DNA from: Takakia lepidozioides
Taxonomy: Eukaryota > Streptophyta > Takakiopsida > Takakiales > Takakiaceae
DNA: 64,000 nt
NCBI GenBank assembly: GCA_030704615.1
Contig: CM060733.1
Span: forward strand, 24,802,001-24,866,000
Direction of reading: 5' to 3'
Shown: piece by piece, positions 25,662 to 36,975 of the stretch
Layout: every line of letters begins with the position of its first letter
Numbering within the stretch: position 1 is the stretch's first letter
Notes under the pieces: generated by a model
What the model saw: only the letters and a program-made list of their open reading frames with translations
Told to the model about the DNA's origin: nothing
The model's database searches: none
Translations under genes and position numbers: made by a program

Positions 25662-28600
25662 ATGGAGCCACACCAGAATAGGGGGGCAGTGAAATTCTCC
25701 GTTGGAGCGTACATAACGACTCTCTCTCTCCTCCTTGCCTGCTTTGCCTTCGCCATCAACTGGAACAAGACGCCTCTTTTTTATTATGACCCCATCGAGA
25801 GCATGCTGGTGAAATGTGAGCGAGGTCTGATGCAAGATGGGCCCATCAACATCATGCCCGAGTACCCTGGATGGGCACTCCATTTGAATGACCCTAAAGT
25901 GCGTCTTTTTTCCTTCCAGATCATTATCTCAATGTCTGTGTTTGCCTCTTTGACATACACACATGCAAACACAATGCCAAACTCCATTTTTGTTTCTCCA
26001 CCTCTGTGAAAGTTAGAAAGTTCTATTATCTTTTGTTCTTGTTGTATTTGGGCTGCGTCGGACGCATCCTGCTTTCTCTTGTCCCGTAAGCTCTTCGAGT
26101 TTATGTCCATTTCCCTCATGTCATCTCTAGCGCAAGCGGGGCCCAAGCGGTCAGCACGTTGCAGGTTGTCCCATAAGCTCTGCAGTGCGTAGCTTCCATA
26201 ATGCAATGTGCTAATTTATATCATGATGAAGTTCTTTTTATCATAGTTTTGCCAAATGCCAAGTTGTTTTTTAGTCTCTTTTTCAAGGAGCATCTTGTCA
26301 GCATTCATGTGTCCTACATGTTGGCGTGATGGCTAGGATGCACTAGAAAAGATTGGGAGTGTCATTGCTTGCCCTTAAGCATTGAAGTATACTTTTAGGA
26401 GCAGAATCATCCAAGGGACAATTTAAGAGGGTACACTTATCTGGGGACTGGAGGGAGCATTGGACAGATCTGTGTTACAGCTACAACTGCATCGGCCATT
26501 GAGGACCTGGTGCCATGGATATTGTACCACCGTACCATAGGCGTGGCTTCCTTCTTCCTCTTTGTGGAGGGCCAGGCTGCATCAGCCCACAGCCGTGCTA
26601 CCCTCCAGAGTCTTCATGTAATCTCGCTCATTTCTTTCACTGTCGGTGTGTCCCCATTTCTCTTTTCCCTCTCTCTTCTCAGTTGTTTACCCACATTTCT
26701 CTGTTTGCTCTCCTCTCATTATGTCTTGACCAATTTCTACTTCCACAAATGGTCACAAAGTCATAAAGATGTCAAGCAAAGTCACAAAGTCATAAAGGTG
26801 TCCACCTTCCCATCAGAAGGCAGTAGTGCTTAACTTCGGGAAGAGTCCAAAAACAAACTAAAAAATACTTTGTCTGGCTCTCAGGATGTGTTGAGTTGCA
26901 ACACTGAAGAGAAATGTACCAATTTCATGGTAGGCATAGTAGCCCTCCAAAATTCGAGACATTGATGGTAGTCGCCGTGTCTATGATGTTTGTGACTATG
27001 TGCAAATTTTTATGAGATAAGAGCCATAGGAAGCGAAATTTATATGGGACAAGAAAAGTATGTGCCTTATTGACTAGGGAGGTCGAGGGCTGCACCTGTA
27101 ATGCATTGGTTGTGTTGTAGTTTGCAGGGGGTTATGTTGGTTACCAAAACCAAAAAACTGAAGAAGAAGCAGCAGCAAAGGTCCAGTTTTAACTACTCAG
27201 ACACATGATTTTTGTCAGATCTGATTTTCCTCTTGAAATGTAGCTGTTGAGGAATAATCCCTCCAACCTTGTAACGATGTAAATGTATATGAGTGGCTCT
27301 CGTACGACTGCTCTACTAACTTGAGCTGTTGGTGCTAGGACATAACAGCCGGCTATTGAAGGAGGCATGGATGGCCCGATACTTACACAGACCCTGCAGT
27401 TATGAGTCATTTGTCCAGAAGACTCTGGATATGGAAGTTGCAGTCACTCTTGCAAAGGTATGCCTGTCATGAAGGTTGGGGTCTGTGACATTTGAGAGAG
27501 AGAAATGTACTCATAAGACGTTGTTTGCTGTAGCCTTGTGGGCTGAACAAACGGGAGCAGAAACCTTTGTGGGGCTCACTCCGGTAGTGTGACTTAGTTT
27601 GAGAGAATGTACTCATAAGACGTTGTTTGTCGTAGCCTGGGGCCATTGACCCCGCGCCCAGTTTGAGTGGAACACAAAGGGATAGAACCTACCTTTGTCA
27701 GGGGCTGACGCTGGTAGTAAGACTTACCTTGGAATAAACAATTGATCCGGGTTTTCCAGATATCCTCTAGAAATCCCTTTACACAAGCAACCTGCTGTGT
27801 GTCGTTTGAGAGAGAGAGAGAGAGATCAAATGATATGTCAGTGTAGTGTGAATCAGCAACATAGGAGCATTTTGCTTGAGTGAGGCAAGCTCATAATTTC
27901 TCCTGTAAACTAAGACTGATTGGAAACAGACACTACCTTTGTGAGGGGCTCACTCAAGTAGTGGGACTTACCTTGGTATAGACAATTAGTTCGGGCTTTC
28001 CACAAGCAGCAATCTGCTGTGTTTGAGCTGCCCAGCATTAGACCCCAACAGGGCAAGTGCTTTAGGCTCAACCTCAAGATTTCGAAAGTTGGTGAACAGA
28101 GGTGCAGGGACTATGTTCTTGATGGTTCTGAAGAGGGTTGCTCCCTGATTAGAAGACGCTGGACATTGCATTAGAAAGTGGATATTGTCTACAGACCACG
28201 CGCCCAGTTGGGCAGAACAAAAGGGACCAGAAACTACCTTTGTGAGGGGCTCACTCCAGGGATGAAGAGAATGTACTCATAAGACGTTGTCCCAGGGATG
28301 AAGAGAGAGAGAGAGAAAGAGCATGTCCCTCATTTGATTAGACGATGCACATGGATAACACCTTTGTTACTTCCGGATGCATATCAAGCCATGGTTAGAG
28401 TAACAAGTCAGTACTTTATTTCTCAAAAACAAGCAGGGCTTGAGCTAGGAAGTGGGGGATAGAGGGCAGGCATGCAGTGGATTATAGCTATGGACGATGA
28501 CGAGCTGCTACACCCTGCTGGGGCCTTGACCTACTCCATCACATCTGTCCTTCAAACTGTTGACCGTCGCGTTGATGCTGTCGTCTTTCCAAATCATGTA

Positions 28601-31435
28601 AGTAGTGTCAAGGGATCCCCTCTTCTCTCTGTTATATGGAGTTTTAGGCAAAACATATTGGGTTGTCTCTTCAAGATCATGAGGCTACTGGGAGCACTGT
28701 CTATCACCCTCTCTTCGCATCTTCTTTATCTTCAAGTGCAAACTTGGACAGTAAATGCTAATTCCAATGTGGAGAGGAATCTTCACGTCTGTTGATTTGT
28801 AAAGAGTTTAGTGTTGCGCGTGAAATGGCATGGAGCTTTTCTGATCTAAGGTGGCCACAATGTGTTCAGGAAAGTGCAATTGAACGCGACAGTATTGTGG
28901 AGCCCTTCAGAGAGGTTCACATCTCAAACCTTCAAGAAGAACCTACCCAACCCATGTGTAACAAACCTTAGCCAAACCAAGGAATTCAAGGTTCTCAAGC
29001 TTGAAAGTCTTACCATACCCAAAGATGCATCTTACTGGACTGTGCTTGATGATGCCACATGGAGAATAGGCGATGTGCATTGTGTATAGCCTGCCTCTAC
29101 TTGACTGGAAGAGTATGTGCACTCTGTAGATCCCAACAACCATGGTGGGAACTGCAGGTGACACTATTCAAGAAGGCGATCACCCATATTTCAAGGTCCA
29201 CGTTCTTGAAAATGTATGAGAAAGCAGCTCGTGGTAATCCATGGTACTTTATGAGCTATGGTGATGGCAAGTCTGCTGCTCGCATCAAGTCAGGACTGCG
29301 ACCTTATGGCCCCTACCGTTGGAGCAACTACAACAAGCCTTTCAAGTGCCTCCCTCAACCCTTTCTCTCCCCTGCATGCACGCACGTTTGGCTAGCTTAT
29401 ATCTCAAATTGCACTCAATGCAAGAAGCAGGCAGAGGTTCAGAAATCACATCTCTTACTATCCGACGATAATTATGATGCAAGCTTCTCACTTTGAAATC
29501 GAAGATTCTCTGCTTGATCAATTGCACATTCACTGTCCAATGGATCACCCACTGGCTGTGAATCTGCCTCATGCGTGACCTTACATCCTTCACTATCCAC
29601 CGGGCCACGAAAACTAGAGAGAACGCACTGAAGGCAAGCACAGGTTAATTGAGTGTTGGCCGGAAGGGTTGACACACTGCCTGAAAGCATGAGCTTGATT
29701 CTAGCACACTGCATCTAGCTTTACACAAATGTGATACATGGCTGTGGTTGCACATTCAATCACGCCACAACAGGGGAACTGGAGAACTAAATGAAAGACA
29801 GGAAGTAACTTTATGTTGAGGGAGAGATGAGCTTCCTAACGAGAGAGAAGAGGGGGCATAGTAATTCTGGAAGAGGTTTGGAACATAACCAGTTGCTGAG
29901 TGACACCAGGGGAAGTGGTTGGGCAGGGAGGTAATGATGGAGGAGGCGGGAGTATTGCACTACTCTTACACCAAGTTCTCTGACTTGACTTCTGTGTGGG
30001 ACCGGTGTGGGTGTTACTATGCACCCAAGTTTGGAAGCAAATGCTTTGTGAATGAGTTTGACCGCCATGTATGTTCTCATGATACGTTTGATTTGAACAT
30101 TTGCCTTGTAGTGTTCGTTTCTGCATCCATGAGTGCCCAGTTGTAAAGAAAAGAAATAATGAACGTGAAGAAGAGTGACTGTAGCAGGTGTTTTCCCAAG
30201 AAAAAACTTGAAACTCTGCCAACCAGCAAAGATTTCCTTTTGGATCCGTCTTACTATCGGATTATTGACATGCTTCTGTGCCAGGCATACATCATCGCAT
30301 CCTCTGCCTCTGAACCACATTTGTTCCAGTGGTACGATCACACAGCTCTCTCCCCTCCACTCTCTCTACTGGCGTGCGTTACTGCTGTCGTCACTCAGAC
30401 AGAATAATTAGTTTTGGACCCGTTCAATTGAATAAAGACAACAGGACTGACAATTTTGGAGGTACCAAAATGGTTCTGAACACTTACATTCAATGATGAA
30501 TGTTATAATTGCAGGGCAAATGGTAAGAAGGTGGCTCACACATCCAGACGATGCTGAATCACAATGTGCTAAATTTTCTCATCAGTTAACCCTTTGACAG
30601 GTTCCGGGAACATGTAGTGTGGGACAATCTGGAGCTGGTGCAAACCCTCATCAGACACGGGATCTTCACTCGCATTCAGGCACCTCAGGTATGCACACCC
30701 CCTAAGGTACACACTGTTTCTCCATGCAACTTTGCAAATTTGGAGCAGGAAAATGGAGAAAGACTATATCAGCATCCCAAACCAAAAACAGACAAAACAG
30801 ATGCCGAGAGCCCCAGATCTACTGTACTCCTTCCTCTTCCAGGTGAGCATTGGAGGGGATACTCCCTGCGGAAACCAACCCTTTTGGGGTTTCGTGGGGT
30901 GTTAGCCCAATGGGGAGAAACTGAGAACAGTTTTCAGATAAAGCCTGTTTAGCGTTCAGTGATTTTACAGAGCTTACTGCTTGAAATGAGAGAAAATGGG
31001 AAATAAGGAGCATAAAGAGAGGAAGAGAATCTTACCACGAACCTAAGAACGTATTTGACAATTCACAGTTGTGGGGTGTAGATTATAATACAGGGATTGC
31101 AAGAGGTTGGCCAATTCCAAGATGCACTTGATGCAGGCCACAAAATGCTGGAAGAATCCGTGCTCCTCATTGGAAAACCTAATCGTTCCCGTTATCTGGA
31201 TGCAACTGAGAGAGTTCAAATTCAAGAAATGGAAAAGATCTATGATGCCTTACAACAAGGAGCTAAAGATCAGTTTTCTCCCAAAAGCAAAAGTCAGTCG
31301 TCGATAGGGGCAAAGGGGAAAGGGTTAGGGAGGGTTGCAGGACGAAAACTGCTGAAAGTGGAGGCAGCCTCATTGCCAAGAACACTACCCCTACCTCCAT
31401 CATCCCGCCCCAAAGTTTCTCTCGCAGGAATTTAG
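25662..31435 (+). CDS. Type II membrane glycosyltransferase (GT92/GT2-like), 12 exons, intact
   Basis: Probable Golgi glycosyltransferase of 542 residues; donor and acceptor are unknown. Exons, all in phase: 25662-25898, 26405-26617, 26885-26929, 27128-27180, 27349-27457, 28478-28597, 28870-28914, 29158-29345, 29927-30068, 30285-30331, 30601-30688, 31094-31435. A short cytosolic tail precedes a signal anchor at residues 13-32. DLVPWILYHRTIGV follows at about 115-128. The acidic WIIAMDDDELLHP block at about 220-232 is the presumed metal- and nucleotide-sugar-binding DxD site. Conserved blocks GNPWYFMSYGDGKSAARI, AGVLHYSYTKFSDLTS with a CGC pair, and FREHVVWDNLEL follow, as in plant DUF23-related proteins. 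The C-terminal exon is basic and serine-rich, with little conservation expected. ATG 25662 opens the anchor segment. Intron 5 is packed with LINE 3' ends, but the coding sequence is undamaged. Confidence 0.88.
27492..27831 (-). mobile_element. Two nested LINE 3'-end fragments in intron 5 of the GT92-like gene
   Basis: Read on the minus strand, this is the LINE 3' region: the ccaaggtaagtcttactacc block, aactgggcgcggggtcaatgg, then caacgtcttatgagtacat. It starts after a CT run (plus-strand AG run 27808-27824) and ends in another CT run (27492-27503). A second copy of the terminal block, with its own gagaga boundary near 27600-27607, shows one insertion next to or inside the tail of another. Confidence 0.8.
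27880..28319 (-). mobile_element. Older LINE 3'-end fragment with (CT)n boundary in the same intron
   Basis: The minus strand carries diverged C-terminal coding sequence of the same LINE (LFTNFRNLEVEPKALALLG-like, near 28050-28120) and 3' end blocks near 28195-28300. It is flanked by an AG run at 28301-28319 on the plus strand. A duplicated ccagggatgaagaga motif lies on both sides of one terminal block (28256 and 28291) and could be a target-site duplication. Confidence 0.65.
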
Positions 31436-33036
31436 AATGAGTGCGTGGATGCGAGCTTGAGCATAACTTGTAAAGATTGCTTCATTTTAATCTCCAGACA
31501 ACCACCCTGCTTCTGCATTTCTCACCAATGAAGCTGTCTGACTCACTTGGAAGCCACATTGAACTCAGCCCAGAATGAAGAGGTTATTGAAGCTATTTGG
31601 TCCAATCAATTCAAGCTTTAGTGATACTGTCCTTTGCAGATCACCTGATGCTGGAGCTGATGCCATATCTTTAGATTGATCTCCTGCAAGGAGTCAAATC
31701 CCTTCCCCCATTCCGTCACTTCCTTCCGTAACCCAGCTTTGCACCTCCTACCTAAGGGACTGGTATTCTGGTGTCCAAAAGTTCAGTGTGAGATGGAAAT
31801 GCACAAAAGGTTTGATGGATGCCCCAACGCATCCCTCTGTGCAGCTCTTCAGTTGCTGCCACCGTTTCTGGAAGCCTATCCACTCCAAAGGCTTCAAACC
31901 ACCTGTGAACCTCAGATGCAATAGTGAGCAGTGAGCACTGGTGGCCCCCGATGGCCAACCATTCATTCACATGTGACTTGAGCCCACAAAGACTGTCTTG
32001 CTCTGCATTTTACCTGGAAAGCAAAACGAAAGTGCTGGAAATCCTTTACCAAAACGAGAATCACTGAAAACATGACTTCCACACCAACAGATCTACACTC
32101 CCCCGCCTTCTCCACCTATTGCCATATTTGATCCACCATCAAAGATGACGAGTCCATTCTGTCATAGTAGCAGATTTCCGTGTACCATGCTGATGCACTG
32201 AAGATCATACTTAAAGGCCTGCATTAATAAACGGTGATCTCTGAGTTGATTGGAATTTGGAAATCCTGAAACACAGGTACAGCGACTACTAAGTTAAGTA
32301 GGGTAGATTCATACCTTAGAAGCGTAATTTCTGCTGACATAGACATCAGCAGGTACAATACTGTCTTAATGATCACAGGCTTAGTAATCACTGTGAAAGC
32401 GCTCAATGGGAAATTCGTACAAAGGACTACTTACTACATAACAAAGACTCTCATAATACAGCCTTTTTCCTCATGAAGTCTCATCAATGTGAATGTACTA
32501 TTCACGAATGTGAGTATGCCTTATTTACAAAGGCTGTGAGTAAGTATACGCTATCAAATCCTGTCCAGTCTGCAGAGTCCGGATTGAGACACCAAAAACG
32601 GCATGGTTGGAGATTTGAGTTGGGAATTTGAGCCCCCTGCATCCAATGGCGATCCAAGATCTTGTGGTGTTACAACTTCAGCTATCCATGCTTCGATAGA
32701 CTATACTGGCAAAGCTGCAGTACATATGGATATGATCATTCACTGATTCATTGACTTGTTTTACAAAGAAGATATTCAAGAGGTTGTTGATTGTAGACTG
32801 CACTGTTACTATACTAAGTTACACTACGTAGTCCCCCTTCTGTTTCATCCATGAAAACAGGCATATATTATTAGTGTTGTACCTGAAATTGGGTGTGGGT
32901 GATAAGGTGGCTGTCAATGATAAGCTGGTAGGAAGAGAAGAGAGACGAGAAGGAAGAGAGAAGAGTGACGAGAGTATCAGTGAGAGTGTAGGGAGCTGTG
33001 TGAGGAGACTAGATTGTGAAGGCAAGAGAGGCAGCA
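31436..33036. other. Intergenic spacer, no gene seen
   Basis: Between the GT92-like stop and the TLC gene start. Open frames are short, overlap on both strands and have no splice-linked continuation. I see no recognisable repeat. Confidence 0.5.
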
Positions 33037-35712
33037 ATGGGGGAGGGGTTGTGGACCAGGCCGGGAGGAGAATGGTTGGTGGCAGCGGTGGCAGGGTGGG
33101 GTGTGGCGTATGTGCTGGTGCGTAGTCTGCTGCCCCAGCGCTCCAAGGATTTTGCCAATCGCTGCGTGTCGTTGTTGCATGTGGTAGTTGCTTCCTCTCT
33201 CTGCACGCATTCCATACGGGATTGGTCACACCCGCTTGATGGCATTGGCGGCCCTTCCACTCCTGCTCAGGTTAGTCCCATCCCCGCCCAAAACTTTGTG
33301 CACTGTGTGCGCTGACGATAGGGAGTTACTGGGCATGCAATGTGTGTGTGTGTGTGTGTTTATAAAGAGAGAGGCTCGGTGAGAGAGATTCCTTGTACAA
33401 TACTGGGAATTACATTTGAGTGTGGAGGGACATTTCAATGCGTCAAAACTTCGTCTTTTGATTCAGAATTCTTCAGTTCCCAGATTGCTTGTAGATTAGA
33501 GACTCTGAGAAGCGCATTTCTCTTTTGTATACGGGGAGGGAAGGTCTTTACGAGAGGGCACCTTCTGTCTGGCCATTCTGTAGTCATCGTCTGCACTAAA
33601 TTCGTTGAGACAGCTGTGGAACCCATAACCCTACATGGAACCAGAATTGATAGCAGGTCATTTATCAGATACAACCCTAACATGTAATTGTTTTTGCCTC
33701 AACAATTCCTGATTGTGATAAATTAGATTGCCTTGTGTACTTGTGGGCTGGAATTCTGAGGTGCAGGGGTTGATTAGTATGGGTAGAATTGACTTAGTGG
33801 TATGATGGGATTCAAGTGTGAATCTTATACTAATTGGTGCGATACATATTCTGAGATGAGGCATTTTAATCTGTATCTTTTACAAGAGTACCTTTTGGCC
33901 TTTTTATGCCATTTCGTAATCCATGTGCCCCATTTGGTCGCTTGGGATTTGATCTACATGAGTAAGAAGGCTGTTACGGTCTGAGCATATGGTAATTGTT
34001 TCAAATTCGAAATCCATTCAGTCTTGATCAGGGATAACTAAGCATGCACTACTCTTTATTTGCCTATGCCTGTGCAGAAGAATCTATGGTTAGCCTCTAG
34101 CAGGCAGTGATGGGTCATTCCAGTGCAGTTGACTCACTGTCTTTGGTAAAGCCAGCTCTAATTTGCTTTATTTACTTGCTATGGAACTTTGGACAAATTG
34201 CAGATGTGGGCAATTGTTGCGAGCCTGGCCTACTTTATATACGACTTTCTTTGCTGCATTATTGAGCTTCCATGGGAAGCTGCAAATGCCATACATCACC
34301 TGCTCAGTATTCTGGGACTTGCCTTTGGTTTCATGCAGGACTCTGTATGTTTCCTTACCATGCATGGCCACATTTCTTCCTTTCTGATGAGGGTAGTTAG
34401 CTGTGTAGCATTTCCCGCGATGGGGAAGCAAATATGTCAGGCATATACTCACAGGGTTCTTCTGGCAAGTGGAGAAAATGAGAGGGAAAATAGGCAAATG
34501 GGCTATCTTTGCTATGTTCAACCTCTTTACATGTGCTAACTTCCCATTCTGCTCCAGCATTATTGAAAGCGTGTATGTTGTCCCACAAATTTCTGTACCT
34601 CAGATTGAGTGGATAATTGTGCAACAATTGCTCTATGAAAATTGAGACTTGGGAGTGTGTTTGTAAGTGAATAAAATCGGCTTGACCTTCTAGTTTTGTG
34701 ACCTGGAAGGCCTCTATACAGGGTACCTTATTTATTCTTTTTCCTGTAGTGTGGGACAGAGTTGGTGGCGTGCCTTTGGCTGATGGAGCTTTCAAACCCC
34801 TTCATGCATGCTCGAGAGTTACTGAAGGAGCTTGGCCTCAAAAACACAGGCTATGCCCTGCTGAATGATGTGAGACAGACGCCCATCTAGATTTCTTACA
34901 GCAGACAACTTGATGCCTGTATGGGTTGTTTGGGCTCTCATGCACTGAAGCTCATCAGGATGTGGACCTTGAAAGGCCATCCCTCAGATTGCTGAGAAAC
35001 TGGAGTAGGGAAGCTTGGAAGCAGTAAGCAAGGGAAATTGAAAGACTTTCAGTCTGTTTGCATCCACATTGTTAGGAGCTAATGAAGTCAGTGGCAAGGC
35101 TTAGCAGCTAGCTAGTCACTGCAATTCAAGATTGACTTATCTTGACTCTTTAGAAGACAAGCTGCAGGTTTGTTTGTTGGGTCTCTTGTTTGTTTCTATT
35201 TTCGGTCTTTGTAAAAAATTTCCCCTTTGTTGAGCTGTTCTTAGATAGGCTTACAAACTCTTCTTGCAAAACTCTTCTTTCTTTGCCTTGGATGTATTGG
35301 TGCAGTTTGGTCTGCACTCACATTGCAATAATTGTAAGCAAGGGATATTGAGGCTTTCTGGTGATTGCACCATGTGCAGGTCTGCTTTGCATTGGTGTTC
35401 ACAATTGCCCGAATGGGAATTGGACCAATTGTGACTTACGCAACTCTACAAGCAGAGAGTCCCTTGGCTGTAAAGGTAAGCAGTTTGCTTCCTCCTTCCA
35501 ACTGTGAGAGAGTAGAACCCTTTTGTTTCACAAAATTTTGTATCTAATTACGGGACTTAACCACATGCATCCAGAATCTGACACAATTATATTTACATTT
35601 ATTGCAGGTGGGGGCAGTAGGTATTCAGGTTGTCAGCTTCATCTGGTTTTTAAAAATCGCAAAGATGGTTCAGTATAAGTTGAGGAAGCAGAAGGAGTCG
35701 AAGACAAAGTGA
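33037..35712 (+). CDS. TLC (TRAM/LAG1/CLN8) domain multi-pass membrane protein, 5 exons
   Basis: Lipid-sensing or lipid-handling type membrane protein, expected in the ER or Golgi; the precise activity of this subgroup is not established. Exons, all in phase: 33037-33270, 34204-34344, 34750-34869, 35380-35475, 35608-35712, giving 231 residues, near the usual size. The N-terminal hydrophobic segment (about 13-30) is followed by SLLHVVVAS. Exon 2 holds the family-typical SLAYFIYDFLCCIIELPWE and HHLLSILGLAFGF, including the conserved His pair. Exon 3 has TELVACLWLMELSNPFMHARE, where plant members show a similar E-S/N-P-F stretch. Exons 4 and 5 add two more hydrophobic segments and end in a lysine-rich tail (KLRKQKESKTK) resembling a cytosolic ER-retrieval signal. 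ATG 33037 is the first Met of the frame. Confidence 0.85.
33341..33360. repeat. (GT)n microsatellite in intron 1 of the TLC gene
   Basis: About ten uninterrupted GT units. Confidence 0.85.
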
Positions 35713-36490
35713 CAGCTTAAATCCATTGAGGATCCACCTTACCAACTTTCCTCTCCACATTCGTCCCAACGAATGTTCTTTGAATTGATAATTGTACCAA
35801 AAGAAGCTTGAGGTACAAATGAATTTTAATTCCTTGAATTGGTCGGAGATTAGGTAGCCTGCTGGCGATTACATGACAGCATTTCATGGCAAATTTGTTT
35901 GTTTGATGGTCTAAAGTTATTTACTAAAGACCACAGGGAAATTAGATTCATTGAGTAGTCCCCTTCAATCTTTGAATTTTGAAGTTGACTGCGATATCTT
36001 CCCATGTCAGGAATATGGATACTTCATACTTCTGTTTGGTGTGACATCCAAGTCAGGATGATGGAATTACAGCTGGGGTTTGTCAGGATGGGAGCTCATC
36101 TTCTCACCCAGCTCTGCTTGCTTCATCTCACAACTGTTGATAATGCTACATCAGATTCTATATATTCAGCACCCATCACTTGTAGCCAAATCATGATTCT
36201 CAAGGCCCTTAACTGAGGCTCTTTAAATCATAAAACACTTGGTATATGTATGTGTACCGATTTGACTACTTGAGGGAAGTTCTTAGGCCATTGCTTTTCT
36301 GACATCACAGCTACTGGAGTAAGGCCAAAATCACCCTCCTAAAGGTGAGGGAGGACAAATGGAAGAAGTATACTCCCCTTTCTATTGAATAACTAACAAA
36401 ACATGCCAAATTACAATTACAGAGGTGCATGAGGCTGAGGGTTTCAGACAGTCAAATTGATGTAGTCATAGTATGCATTGACAATCTCTC

Positions 36491-36556
<66 letters not shown>

Positions 36557-36975
36557 ATAGTTTTGCCTTTAACCACTTATCTGTCCTCTGTCAAGCTTCA
36601 GTGATTGTAAGACCTGCCTAACGCCCTCTCTCAATACTGAGGGTTTCCACAAGATGCTACCACATGCCAAGTTAGCCTTGAGTTGGTGGCTGTGCGTGAT
36701 CAAATGGATGAGTGAAACGAGAGATTGACAGCCATGGTCTCTAAAACTCGGGTACTTAGAGTGTGCCATGAGCAGGTTTTCCTTACTACTAAGTAGTCCT
36801 GACTCCTCATGCATTCATCTACATGCTACAGCTTTGCAAGGATTTTATGTTACATTGTGGTCATTCATTCATAGGGCTGGCGACAAGTGGCAAAAAAAAA
36901 CAAAACACAGTGTATTCTTAGTGGAAAGAATCCACATCATCAGGTTCTTTGAGAAGAGGAGGCCCATCGTAGCCG
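35713..36975. other. Intergenic spacer with a long (CT)n microsatellite
   Basis: No coding exon is convincing here. The main content is the CT run annotated separately. Confidence 0.55.
36487..36553. repeat. (CT)n microsatellite without a LINE insertion
   Basis: About 65 bases of almost pure CT. It has the composition found at the borders of every LINE copy in the window, so it looks like an unoccupied target or the tail of a lost copy. Confidence 0.9.

Noticed and set aside
29811-30341. Minus-strand open frames of 176 and 128 codons
   Set aside because: Antisense to exons 9 and 10 of the GT92-like gene, which fit the family and splice phase.
31676-31970. Overlapping open frames on both strands in the spacer after the GT92-like gene
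   Set aside because: No splice-linked extension, domain or start context; treated as chance.
32819-33229. Minus-strand open frame rich in Pro, Ser and Leu
   Set aside because: Antisense to exon 1 and the 5' flank of the TLC gene; composition reflects a purine-rich plus strand.
36487-36553. Possible CRISPR-like or coding repeat
   Set aside because: Simple CT dinucleotide run; no spacers and no coding potential.
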